DNA of 7,271 nucleotides from Rectinema sp003452735 (GTDB lineage Bacteria; Spirochaetota; Spirochaetia; Treponematales; Rectinemataceae). The stretch is taken from positions 1 to 7,271 of the forward strand of contig DAOOGR010000079.1 in the NCBI GenBank assembly GCA_035415815.1, written 5' to 3'. The position numbers and the translations under genes were made by a program. Shown here one piece after another: positions 1 to 5,321 of this stretch; position 1 is the stretch's first letter; every line of letters starts with the position of its first letter. The notes beneath the pieces are model-generated. The model searched no databases, was not told the DNA's origin, and saw nothing but the letters and a program-made list of their open reading frames with translations.

Positions 1-102
1 ATGGATAAACCTAAGACGGCCGAGAAGAAAAAACCCCAGAAAACGCTTAAGGAAAAGCGCGCAGAGAAACGCGCAAAAAAAGAATCTAAAGAGACCGAAT
101 AA
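1..102 (+). CDS. Small lysine/arginine-rich protein, hypothetical (33 aa as seen; possibly 5'-truncated)
   Basis: The reading frame is open from the first base of the window, which is an ATG, to a TAA at 100-102. It encodes 33 residues, about half of them Lys, Arg or Glu, with a KTLKEKRAEKRAKK core. The composition predicts a highly charged helical or disordered peptide with no membrane segment or signal. I do not recognise a named family. Support for a real gene is the strong bidirectional terminator 8 nt after the stop codon and the convergent orientation with the next gene. The ribosome-binding site, and any upstream continuation, lie outside the window, so position 1 may be an internal methionine of a longer protein. 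Nucleic-acid or ribosome binding is conceivable for such a basic peptide, but nothing here shows it. Confidence 0.5.
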   Translation: MDKPKTAEKKKPQKTLKEKRAEKRAKKESKETE

Positions 103-110
103 TTGGCCCT

Positions 111-141
111 AAAAAAGCCGCCTCTATTTGAGGCGGCTTTT
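111..141. terminator. Bidirectional intrinsic terminator
   Basis: A perfect 12-bp inverted repeat (113-124 pairing with 130-141) encloses a 5-nt loop, TATTT. The core is GCCGCCTC/GAGGCGGC. It is flanked by A-runs on the left and T-runs on the right, so either strand's transcript ends in a GC-rich hairpin followed by U residues: TTTTAATTTT rightward and TTTTTT leftward. It lies between the convergent small ORF (stop at 102) and the ABC ATPase gene (stop at 224) and probably serves both. Confidence 0.93.
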
Positions 142-223
142 AATTTTCGATTTATTACTATAAAAAATAGCAATCAACAGATCATTTTTTAAGATAATAG
201 GGCTTCGGCTTTCGGTATAAGCC

Positions 224-1345
224 TCAGGCCTCCTGTTCGTTCCATTTTACGGGAAGAATACTCTTCTCTGTCTCCTTATCGAAGTAGATTGCTTTTGCCA
301 TTACTGGAGCAAACATGATGGTATCGCCGTGTTTATAAATATGGTGAGGCGGAATACGCGACACCATGCCCTGGGTAGGCGTGGTGGCCTGAAGGTGGAT
401 TTCCGAACCTAGTGGCTCGACCACCGTGACCTTTGCATTGAACTTTTGGCCACGATGTGCAGCGTCAGCCACAGGGAGATCTTCTGGTCTGATACCAAAA
501 TAGACACTCTTGCCGATATAAGGCTTGAGAAGCGCAGCATGCTTCTCATCAGGAGCGAGTTTGAAGGAACCTTCATCGACCATAACCTGACCACCCTCTT
601 CAATGACATCGACACTCATGAAGTTCATAGGAGGAGAGCCTATGAAGCCAGCAACAAACTTGTTGATTGGATTATTGTAGAGGTACAAGGGAGAGCCAAT
701 CTGCTGGATAATTCCATCCTTCATGACGACAATCTTGTCGCCCATTGTCATAGCCTCTACTTGGTCATGAGTTACGTAGATCATTGTAGACTGTAGACGG
801 TCGTGTAACTCAATAAGCTCGGCGCGCATCTGGACACGCAATTTTGCGTCGAGGTTCGATAGAGGTTCATCGAAAAGAAAGACCTTGGGCTTACGCACAA
901 TGGCGCGACCCACCGCTACTCGTTGACGCTGCCCACCCGAAAGCTGCTTGGGCTTGCGGTCGAGCAACTTTTCGATATCTAGGATTCGCGCCGCTTCCTT
1001 TACACGAGTTTCGATCTCTTCCTTCGGTAATTTGCGAATCTTCAGACCGAAAGCCATGTTGTCATAGACAGTCATGTGGGGATAAAGCGCGTAGTTTTGG
1101 AACACCATCGCTATGTCTCTATCCTTGGGTGGAACATCATTGACGAGCTTACTATCGATGTATATTTCGCCTTCAGTGATATCTTCGAGTCCTGCGATCA
1201 TTCGGAGCGTCGTTGTCTTCCCACAGCCCGACGGACCTACGAAGACCACGAACTCCTTGTCATTGATGGTGATGTTGGCATCCGAGACTGCTCTCACATT
1301 GCCTTCGTACACCTTTCCAATACCTTTTAGTTCAACCTTTGCCAT
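224..1345 (-). CDS. ABC transporter ATP-binding protein, MsmK/UgpC/MalK type (carbohydrate import)
   Basis: A cytoplasmic ATPase subunit that powers sugar (CUT1-type) ABC importers. The 373-aa length matches the family. With the start at 1345, Walker A is GPSGCGKTT (37-45), the Q-loop Gln is 83, the signature LSGGQ is 135-139, Walker B is VFLFDEP (155-161), the D-loop SNLD is 163-166 and the switch His is 193. After the nucleotide-binding domain, the conserved FIGSPPMNF segment (234-242) leads into a C-terminal regulatory TOBE/OB region containing GIRPEDL (284-290). An upstream in-frame TTG at 1360 was rejected: it overlaps a perfect AAAGGAGG ribosome-binding site (1350-1357) that sits 4 nt before the ATG at 1345. 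No permease or solute-binding gene is adjacent, so by analogy with streptococcal MsmK it may be a shared ATPase serving several sugar importers. It has its own promoter (1384-1412) and ends at the shared terminator. The exact substrate cannot be read from the sequence. Confidence 0.95.
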   Translation of the reverse strand: MAKVELKGIGKVYEGNVRAVSDANITINDKEFVVFVGPSGCGKTTTLRMIAGLEDITEGEIYIDSKLVNDVPPKDRDIAMVFQNYALYPHMTVYDNMAFGLKIRKLPKEEIETRVKEAARILDIEKLLDRKPKQLSGGQRQRVAVGRAIVRKPKVFLFDEPLSNLDAKLRVQMRAELIELHDRLQSTMIYVTHDQVEAMTMGDKIVVMKDGIIQQIGSPLYLYNNPINKFVAGFIGSPPMNFMSVDVIEEGGQVMVDEGSFKLAPDEKHAALLKPYIGKSVYFGIRPEDLPVADAAHRGQKFNAKVTVVEPLGSEIHLQATTPTQGMVSRIPPHHIYKHGDTIMFAPVMAKAIYFDKETEKSILPVKWNEQEA

Positions 1346-1349
1346 GGAT

Positions 1350-1357
1350 CCTCCTTT
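1350..1357 (-). promoter_or_regulatory. Strong Shine-Dalgarno site that sets the ABC ATPase start
   Basis: On the minus strand AAAGGAGG lies 4 nt before the ATG at 1345. It overlaps the alternative in-frame TTG codon at 1360, which argues that translation starts at 1345 and not upstream. Confidence 0.85.
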
Positions 1358-1383
1358 CAAGAGGTGTATGTTATATAAAAGAC

Positions 1384-1412
1384 AGTTTACGATGATTTAT
1401 AAAAGGCGTCAA
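1384..1412 (-). promoter_or_regulatory. Sigma70-type promoter for the ABC ATPase gene
   Basis: On the minus strand a -35 hexamer TTGACG (1407-1412, 5/6 match to consensus) is separated by exactly 17 nt from a -10 hexamer TAAACT (1384-1389, 4/6 match). The predicted start near 1377 gives a leader of about 30 nt carrying the strong ribosome-binding site. This suggests that the ATPase can be expressed independently of the upstream deacetylase gene. Confidence 0.6.
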
Positions 1413-1430
1413 CCGAGGCTTATCGTATAC

Positions 1431-1470
1431 CCCAGCTTGATTTTCTATGCATAAATCCTTCACCCAGCTT
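1431..1470 (-). repeat. Pair of 8-bp direct repeats upstream of the ABC ATPase promoter
   Basis: AAGCTGGG on the minus strand occurs at 1431-1438 and again at 1463-1470, a 32-bp offset that is close to three helical turns. Between them is an 8-bp palindrome, TATGCATA (1446-1453). The copies lie about 57 and 89 bp upstream of the predicted transcription start, where activator sites are common. A regulatory role is an inference; short repeats can arise by chance. Confidence 0.35.
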
Positions 1471-1484
1471 CGGAGATGTCCAGA

Positions 1485-2375
1485 TCATTTCCTCAATGCA
1501 TCGCGGAGGTCACGGTAGCCAATTAGAACGATTCCCTCGCTCTCCATAATTCTTTTCATAGTATCGCTATGCATGGTTCTGTAATTCCAGACCCTGCTCT
1601 CCCAATCGGGGGTTATGGCCCTTAGCTCAGGACTGTCGGTTGAAGCGTGAAGCACAAAATGCGTGATACCCTCTTTAAGGGAACCAAAAAGGCGCTTGAC
1701 AGTCTCGGTCTGATCGCAAGGCTCGTCTAGGGGCATAGCTACAACAGCATCCAATAGGGGCATGCCTTTTTCCCCTAGTTCTCTAAGATATCCAGCAAGG
1801 CAGTCGCGGGTTTCATAACCTGCAACAATGGACTCGAAACCAGCGATATCTGGCTTTGGAAGCATGGCAGGTATCCTATGTTCAATGGCTTGGGATATAT
1901 AGGCATCAATTAGCCTTTCATGCGCCACCGAAAACATATGGGTGTCTATATGGGTAGGTTCGATACCTGCAGCATATACCATGGCTACTTGAGCTGCTAT
2001 TTCTCTCATTGCAGCTTCGGGTTTAGCTCTAGACTGAAGCTCCTCGCTTGTCCTCGGAAAGTATCCTTCGGCATCGAGAAGACCGGAATCTGGATCGCGA
2101 GTCGATACTGGTCCCCAGCGGTAGCCTTTCCACTCGCTTGTCAGAGTCGCATGAATGCCAACATCTACATCAGGGCGCGCCGCACAGCGGCGCGCCACCT
2201 CGGGGAACCAAGGGCAAGGTGCCATCAGCGATCCGGATGTCACAGTGCCAAAATCGTATAGCTCAAAAAATGCTTCTATCGATGAAAGGCACATTCCTAC
2301 ATCGTCCACATGGACTATGACCGCCCTGTCCAAAACCGAAAGACCAAGCTTCTTCATAAAAGGATTAAAAGACAT
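1485..2375 (-). CDS. ChbG/HpnK (YdjC) family carbohydrate deacetylase
   Basis: A probable metal-dependent deacetylase acting on an acetylated sugar. The family includes ChbG, which deacetylates chitooligosaccharides, and HpnK. The protein is 296 aa. Metal-site motifs are in the expected order: HVDDVGM with the Asp pair at 24-25, GIHATLTSEW with His75, HIDTH with His142/Asp144/His146, and a late FVLHAS with His243. No signal peptide is apparent, so it is probably cytoplasmic. The start at 2375 (MSFNPF) follows AAAGGA (2383-2388) at a 7-nt spacing. The frame stays open to 2513, but that would put 46 unconserved residues over the end of the methyltransferase gene. It sits 73 nt after that gene and 139 nt before the sugar ABC ATPase on the same strand, which hints at a link to sugar uptake. 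The true substrate is unknown. A very stable hairpin lies within the gene (2174-2196). Confidence 0.88.
   Translation of the reverse strand: MSFNPFMKKLGLSVLDRAVIVHVDDVGMCLSSIEAFFELYDFGTVTSGSLMAPCPWFPEVARRCAARPDVDVGIHATLTSEWKGYRWGPVSTRDPDSGLLDAEGYFPRTSEELQSRAKPEAAMREIAAQVAMVYAAGIEPTHIDTHMFSVAHERLIDAYISQAIEHRIPAMLPKPDIAGFESIVAGYETRDCLAGYLRELGEKGMPLLDAVVAMPLDEPCDQTETVKRLFGSLKEGITHFVLHASTDSPELRAITPDWESRVWNYRTMHSDTMKRIMESEGIVLIGYRDLRDALRK
2174..2196. repeat. Perfect 9-bp all-GC stem-loop inside the deacetylase gene
   Basis: GGCGCGCCG (2174-2182) pairs perfectly with CGGCGCGCC (2188-2196) across a 5-nt loop, and each arm contains the 8-bp palindrome GGCGCGCC. It lies about 180 nt into the deacetylase mRNA and encodes residues around ARRCAARP (61-68). 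No U-run follows on either strand, so it is not a standard terminator. Confidence 0.75.
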
Positions 2376-2382
2376 TCTATGT

Positions 2383-2388
2383 TCCTTT
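2383..2388 (-). promoter_or_regulatory. Shine-Dalgarno site that sets the deacetylase start
   Basis: AAAGGA on the minus strand lies 7 nt before the ATG at 2375. It supports this codon over the longer open frame reaching 2513, which would overlap the upstream methyltransferase gene by about 65 nt. Confidence 0.7.
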
Positions 2389-2448
2389 CGACTGCATCGC
2401 CTCAGTGCTAGTGCTAGCGGCAAAACAGCATGGCAAAATATAAGCAAA

Positions 2449-3264
2449 TCATGCTTGCAGATTTCTAGAATAGTACCATGAATACCCCGCAATACCAAAG
2501 GCTGTCGCCACATTAAGCGAAGCCTTCGTTCCTACTAGAGGAATTTCAACGCATCCTGCACTGCAGTATTGTAGAGCTTTATTGGAGACTCCAAGCTCTT
2601 CAGAGCCAAGGACCATTAACCCTGGAAATGGAAAAGAGAACTTATTGAGAGGAATACCACCAACTTCAAGAGCAAAAACTCCCTTAACGCAATCGAGCTC
2701 AGAGAGTTCAGCTCTGCGCCATTGCATGCGCTCTATGGTTCCCATTGAACTTCGGATTGCCCTTGGATGCATAGGATCCGCACATTCCGGCGAAAGAATT
2801 ATCTCTTCGAAACCAAGAGCTTCGGCGGTGCGAAAGATGCTTCCTATATTGAAAGGCGAGCGTAGGTCTTCTAAAAATACTCGCATGCCGGCTCTTTTTA
2901 TGGTATGGCTACTCGAAGGTCTGGGTACAGCTATGAAATCCCAATCCGCTACACTCTGGCCAGATATGACTATGAGTCGATGCCGAAATCTATTCTCAGC
3001 TTGTAAAAACCCGCTGTGATCAAGACCATCGCTAAGACCGGACAAAATCGAGAGAAATTCGCTGGCAGCCTTGACGCATTCCAACGGTGTCTCTTTTGAA
3101 TCGGCAAGAATTTGAGCTATTTGCCTCACAAAAACAATGTCTTCGAGAGAAATAAAAAGAGGATCGGTCTTCCGCCACTCTCTTTCTAGCCGTTCGAGCA
3201 ATAGCACGGCTTTTCGCAATCTTGCACGTCCATGAAGATTCTCAAAGTGAGATATATCCATCAT
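2449..3264 (-). CDS. TrmH/SpoU-family (SPOUT) RNA 2'-O-methyltransferase
   Basis: An S-adenosylmethionine-dependent enzyme predicted to methylate a ribose 2'-OH in rRNA or tRNA. The 271-aa protein has the SpoU catalytic domain in its C-terminal half. Motif 1 is DLRSPFNIGSIFRTAEALG (133-151) with Asn139 and catalytic-type Arg145. Motif 2 is VLGSEELG (218-225). Motif 3 is IPLVGTKASLNVATAFGIAGY (241-261, shown here by its core) and forms the SAM-binding knot. Residues 1-125 form a charged, mostly helical N-terminal region that I cannot match to the usual L30e-like substrate domain. The start ATG overlaps the rsmI stop codon as ATGA, which implies translational coupling; its own ribosome-binding site is weak. 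A second ATG follows immediately at 3261. The family is clear, but the target nucleotide cannot be assigned. Confidence 0.9.
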   Translation of the reverse strand: MMDISHFENLHGRARLRKAVLLLERLEREWRKTDPLFISLEDIVFVRQIAQILADSKETPLECVKAASEFLSILSGLSDGLDHSGFLQAENRFRHRLIVISGQSVADWDFIAVPRPSSSHTIKRAGMRVFLEDLRSPFNIGSIFRTAEALGFEEIILSPECADPMHPRAIRSSMGTIERMQWRRAELSELDCVKGVFALEVGGIPLNKFSFPFPGLMVLGSEELGVSNKALQYCSAGCVEIPLVGTKASLNVATAFGIAGYSWYYSRNLQA

Positions 3265-3968
3265 GATTCATTTTCCATACAATCCGCGTAAGACTCAGGC
3301 TTTTCGCCATGCACAAGTATACAAAACTCCCCTTTGGCTGGTTCTGCAAAAAATCGAAGAGCTAGCTCTTTGGCCTTCCCTTCTGTTATCTCCTCATGTA
3401 TTTTTGTGAGCTCTCTGCCTATACACAGCCTTCTTTCTGGATCTATTGAAGCTATATCAGCAAGCAGCTTTCCGATTCGAAAAGGCGATTCATAGAGAAT
3501 AAAGGGTTCTCCACGGTCAAGAAGCTCTCTTAGTCTTGTCCGCCTCTTGCCTGCTTTTGGTGAAAGAAAACCATCGAACAGAAATGTCCTTCCCTGTAGT
3601 CCAGATGCGCTAATAAGACAAGCAAAAGCGCTTGGCCCGGGAATAGGTACGACCTTGTATCCTGCTGCCCGCGCCATTTGCACCAGTAACGCTCCTGGAT
3701 CTGAGAGCCCAGGAGTTCCTGCATCTGAACAATAGGCCACCTCTTTACCCTCGCTTAGAAGGCCAATAATTTTTTTTGCTCCTTGCTGTTCATTATATGA
3801 ATGGCATGAGATTAATGGCTTATGAATATCATAGTGCGAAAGCAGCTTTAATGTGTGCCGAGTGTCCTCACAGGCAATAATATCGACAGAATTGAGTGTT
3901 TCGAGCGCCCTTAGACTTATGTCTCCGAGATTGCCAATGGGTGTCGCGATCATGAATAGTGTGCTCAC
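3261..3968 (-). CDS. rsmI: 16S rRNA (cytidine-1402 2'-O)-methyltransferase RsmI
   Basis: A tetrapyrrole-methylase-fold enzyme that 2'-O-methylates C1402 of 16S rRNA in the decoding centre. The hallmark motifs are all present: ATPIGNLGD (8-16), CEDTRHT (33-39), SDAGTPGLSDPG (81-92), PIPGPSA (108-114), YESPFR (159-164) and GRELTKIHEE (184-193). At 235 aa it is about 50 residues shorter than E. coli RsmI (286 aa) and lacks the extra C-terminal domain. It ends naturally in the ATGA overlap, so this is not a frameshift. The start is GTG at 3968: an in-frame TAA lies seven codons upstream and the first in-frame ATG (Met6) would cut into the first beta strand. There is no Shine-Dalgarno sequence, and a promoter-like pair ends 9 nt before the GTG. 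It is the first gene of the leftward block. Confidence 0.95.
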   Translation of the reverse strand: MSTLFMIATPIGNLGDISLRALETLNSVDIIACEDTRHTLKLLSHYDIHKPLISCHSYNEQQGAKKIIGLLSEGKEVAYCSDAGTPGLSDPGALLVQMARAAGYKVVPIPGPSAFACLISASGLQGRTFLFDGFLSPKAGKRRTRLRELLDRGEPFILYESPFRIGKLLADIASIDPERRLCIGRELTKIHEEITEGKAKELALRFFAEPAKGEFCILVHGEKPESYADCMENES

Positions 3969-3977
3969 AAAGACAAT

Positions 3978-4005
3978 AGTGTACGATTACGAGCCATTAT
4001 GTCTA
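3978..4005 (-). promoter_or_regulatory. Candidate promoter of rsmI, giving a nearly leaderless mRNA
   Basis: On the minus strand a -35-like TAGACA (4000-4005, 5/6 match) and a -10-like TACACT (3978-3983, 4/6 match) are separated by 16 nt. The -10 ends 9 nt before the GTG at 3968, so transcription should begin within a few nucleotides of the start codon. An alternative -10, CATAAT (3996-4001), lacks a good -35. Confidence 0.45.
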
Positions 4006-4026
4006 GGCTGATCCTAAATACCTAGA
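4002..4026. promoter_or_regulatory. Dyad overlapping the rsmI -35 region, possible operator
   Basis: TCTAGG (4002-4007) and CCTAGA (4021-4026) form a perfect 6-bp inverted repeat with a 13-bp spacer. It overlaps the candidate rsmI -35 box in the divergent intergenic region. It resembles a dimeric repressor site, but it is short and may be fortuitous. Confidence 0.3.
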
Positions 4027-4058
4027 ATGCAACAAAGCTTGCACCGAACTCTAAATAA

Positions 4059-4086
4059 TTCGCATCTATCCATAAGCCTTAATAAT
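4059..4086 (+). promoter_or_regulatory. Weak candidate promoter for the AI-2E-family gene
   Basis: TTCGCA (4059-4064, 4/6 match to the -35) and AATAAT (4081-4086, 5/6 match to the -10) are 16 nt apart. This would start transcription near 4093 and give a leader of about 10 nt. The AT-rich context makes chance matches likely. Confidence 0.3.
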
Positions 4087-4103
4087 AATTATCATAACGG
4101 ACA

Positions 4104-5210
4104 ATGAAAACTGCAAATCCACGAAAGATATCATTTCTGATCCTATTCCTCGTATTATTGCTTCTGGTCGGAAGGCTTTTCTATCCTTTTCTGAGCGTAA
4201 TATTATGGAGTGGCTTACTATACGTCTTTCTCGAACCGCTTTATAAAAAGCTCAAAGGACCTGAAGGCATAAAAGGCCGAAAAACCATGCGCGCCCGATT
4301 GAGCGCTTTGTTCTTGTCGATTCTTGGCGTTATCATCATTCTTATTCCTCTTGCATTTCTCGCATTCGAGACGATACAACAGCTTGCAGATTTGCTCAAA
4401 TCGAGTATTCGCTTTGTAGAGGACAATATCGATAAGTTGAGAATCGATTCTCAGAGTCAAATAGGTTCAGCAATTCAGTCTTTGCTCGGTGATCTATATG
4501 ATGTGAGCACTTTTGATCCTATGAGAGAGCTGCAGTCGTTTCTTGCATCCGGAGTAAACCAACTGCTAAAAATATCCACTTCGCTCATAAAGAATATATC
4601 CAAATTTGTAATCACGATTTGTTTCATGATATTCACTCTGTATTATCTTTTAATGGATGCAAGTTCCTTAGGAGACACATTTGTTTCAATGATGCCCATA
4701 GCTCCTCAGTATACTCGGCTTTTTATGAGCAAGCTCCGCGAAACAGGCCGTCAACTTGTCATCGGGTACTTTCTGGTTTCGCTTTTTCAAGGTTTTATGA
4801 TGTTCCTCCTGAGCATTATCTTCGGTTTCAAGAATAGTCTTGTACTGGCAGTATTGACGGCCATTTCATCTTTTGTCCCACTCCTTGGTACCACTGTAGT
4901 ATGGGCTCCAATGGGGATTTATCTTGCGGTGAATGGTCAGATTATTAAGGGAATTATTTTTGTCGCCTGTGCCAGCGTGGTTGTGGCGACACTCGATAAT
5001 TTTATTAGGCCAATTGTGCTGGGTGAACAGATAAAAATACATCCCCTTTTGCTTTTTTTCTCCATAACCGGTGGCTTGGCTGTCTTTGGATTCAACGGGC
5101 TGATCCTTGGCCCTATTATCCTCATACTTTTTATTGCGGCTGGTGATTTGTATAGAGCTTTGAACGAGGAGAGCGAGTTCTCTAACAAAAAAAGCGAGAG
5201 CGAATCATAG
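4104..5210 (+). CDS. AI-2E family transporter (TqsA/PerM-like integral membrane protein)
   Basis: A polytopic inner-membrane protein of the AI-2E transporter family. Characterised relatives include TqsA, linked to AI-2 export, and Na+/H+ antiporters; many members have unknown cargo. The 368-aa length is typical. Hydrophobic segments lie near residues 9-43 (two helices), 66-88, 165-184, 218-241, 245-276, 281-297 and 313-346. A soluble segment at about 89-160 follows the third helix. Family signatures are clear: VPLLGTTVVWAPMGIYL (258-274), DNFIRPIVLGEQIKIHP (298-314) and the glycine-rich GGLAVFGFNGLILGP (323-337). The C-terminus is a hydrophilic Ser/Glu/Lys tail. The ATG at 4104 has only a weak ribosome-binding site (CGGA). 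The gene stands alone, divergent from rsmI and convergent with the PHP gene, so context does not indicate a substrate. Confidence 0.92.
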   Translation: MKTANPRKISFLILFLVLLLLVGRLFYPFLSVILWSGLLYVFLEPLYKKLKGPEGIKGRKTMRARLSALFLSILGVIIILIPLAFLAFETIQQLADLLKSSIRFVEDNIDKLRIDSQSQIGSAIQSLLGDLYDVSTFDPMRELQSFLASGVNQLLKISTSLIKNISKFVITICFMIFTLYYLLMDASSLGDTFVSMMPIAPQYTRLFMSKLRETGRQLVIGYFLVSLFQGFMMFLLSIIFGFKNSLVLAVLTAISSFVPLLGTTVVWAPMGIYLAVNGQIIKGIIFVACASVVVATLDNFIRPIVLGEQIKIHPLLLFFSITGGLAVFGFNGLILGPIILILFIAAGDLYRALNEESEFSNKKSESES

Positions 5211-5270
5211 TGGCTAATTCTAAGGGCTCTTGTTGTCAAATGAAGTTGTCATTAAAAGCTATTGTTCTTA

Positions 5271-5287
5271 AAGTCTCTTTGAGATTT
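5271..5287. terminator. Weak hairpin between convergent AI-2E and PHP genes
   Basis: AAGTCTC (5271-5277) pairs with GAGATTT (5281-5287), including one G-U pair, across a TTT loop. It lies midway between the two convergent stop codons but has low GC content and no good U-run, so its role as a terminator is doubtful. No other plausible terminator was seen in 5211-5321. Confidence 0.25.
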
Positions 5288-5321
5288 AGCGGCAATTAGT
5301 AGCGATTTTCAGATATGAATA

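Noticed and set aside
201..223. Small hairpin GGCTT/AAGCC (207-223) just after the ABC ATPase stop as its terminator
   Set aside because: The stem is only 5 bp with a 7-nt loop and no U-run; the much stronger hairpin at 111-141 explains termination.
1346..1360. Longer ABC ATPase starting at an upstream TTG (adds MKGGS)
   Set aside because: The added codons are the Shine-Dalgarno sequence itself, and the ATG at 1345 is the conserved family start.
446..1454. Several plus-strand ORFs of 84-116 codons opposite the ABC ATPase gene
   Set aside because: They are antisense shadows of a strongly conserved gene, with no recognisable motifs or ribosome-binding sites.
2401..2420. TAGCAC tandem repeat in the gap between the SPOUT and deacetylase genes
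   Set aside because: There are only two 6-bp copies, with no promoter or convincing hairpin nearby; probably chance.
1920..2481. Plus-strand ORFs opposite the deacetylase gene
   Set aside because: Their translations are low-complexity or motif-free and mutually overlapping, consistent with frame shadows of the minus-strand gene.
2376..2513. Longer deacetylase with a 46-residue N-terminal extension
   Set aside because: It would overlap the SPOUT methylase gene, has no family resemblance, and the ATG at 2375 has a good ribosome-binding site.
2582..3019. 145-codon plus-strand ORF opposite the SPOUT methylase
   Set aside because: The opposite strand carries all three SpoU motifs in order; this ORF has none of its own.
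4937..5239. 100-codon minus-strand ORF at the 3' end of the AI-2E gene
   Set aside because: It is antisense to the conserved AI-2E C-terminal signatures and has no recognisable features.
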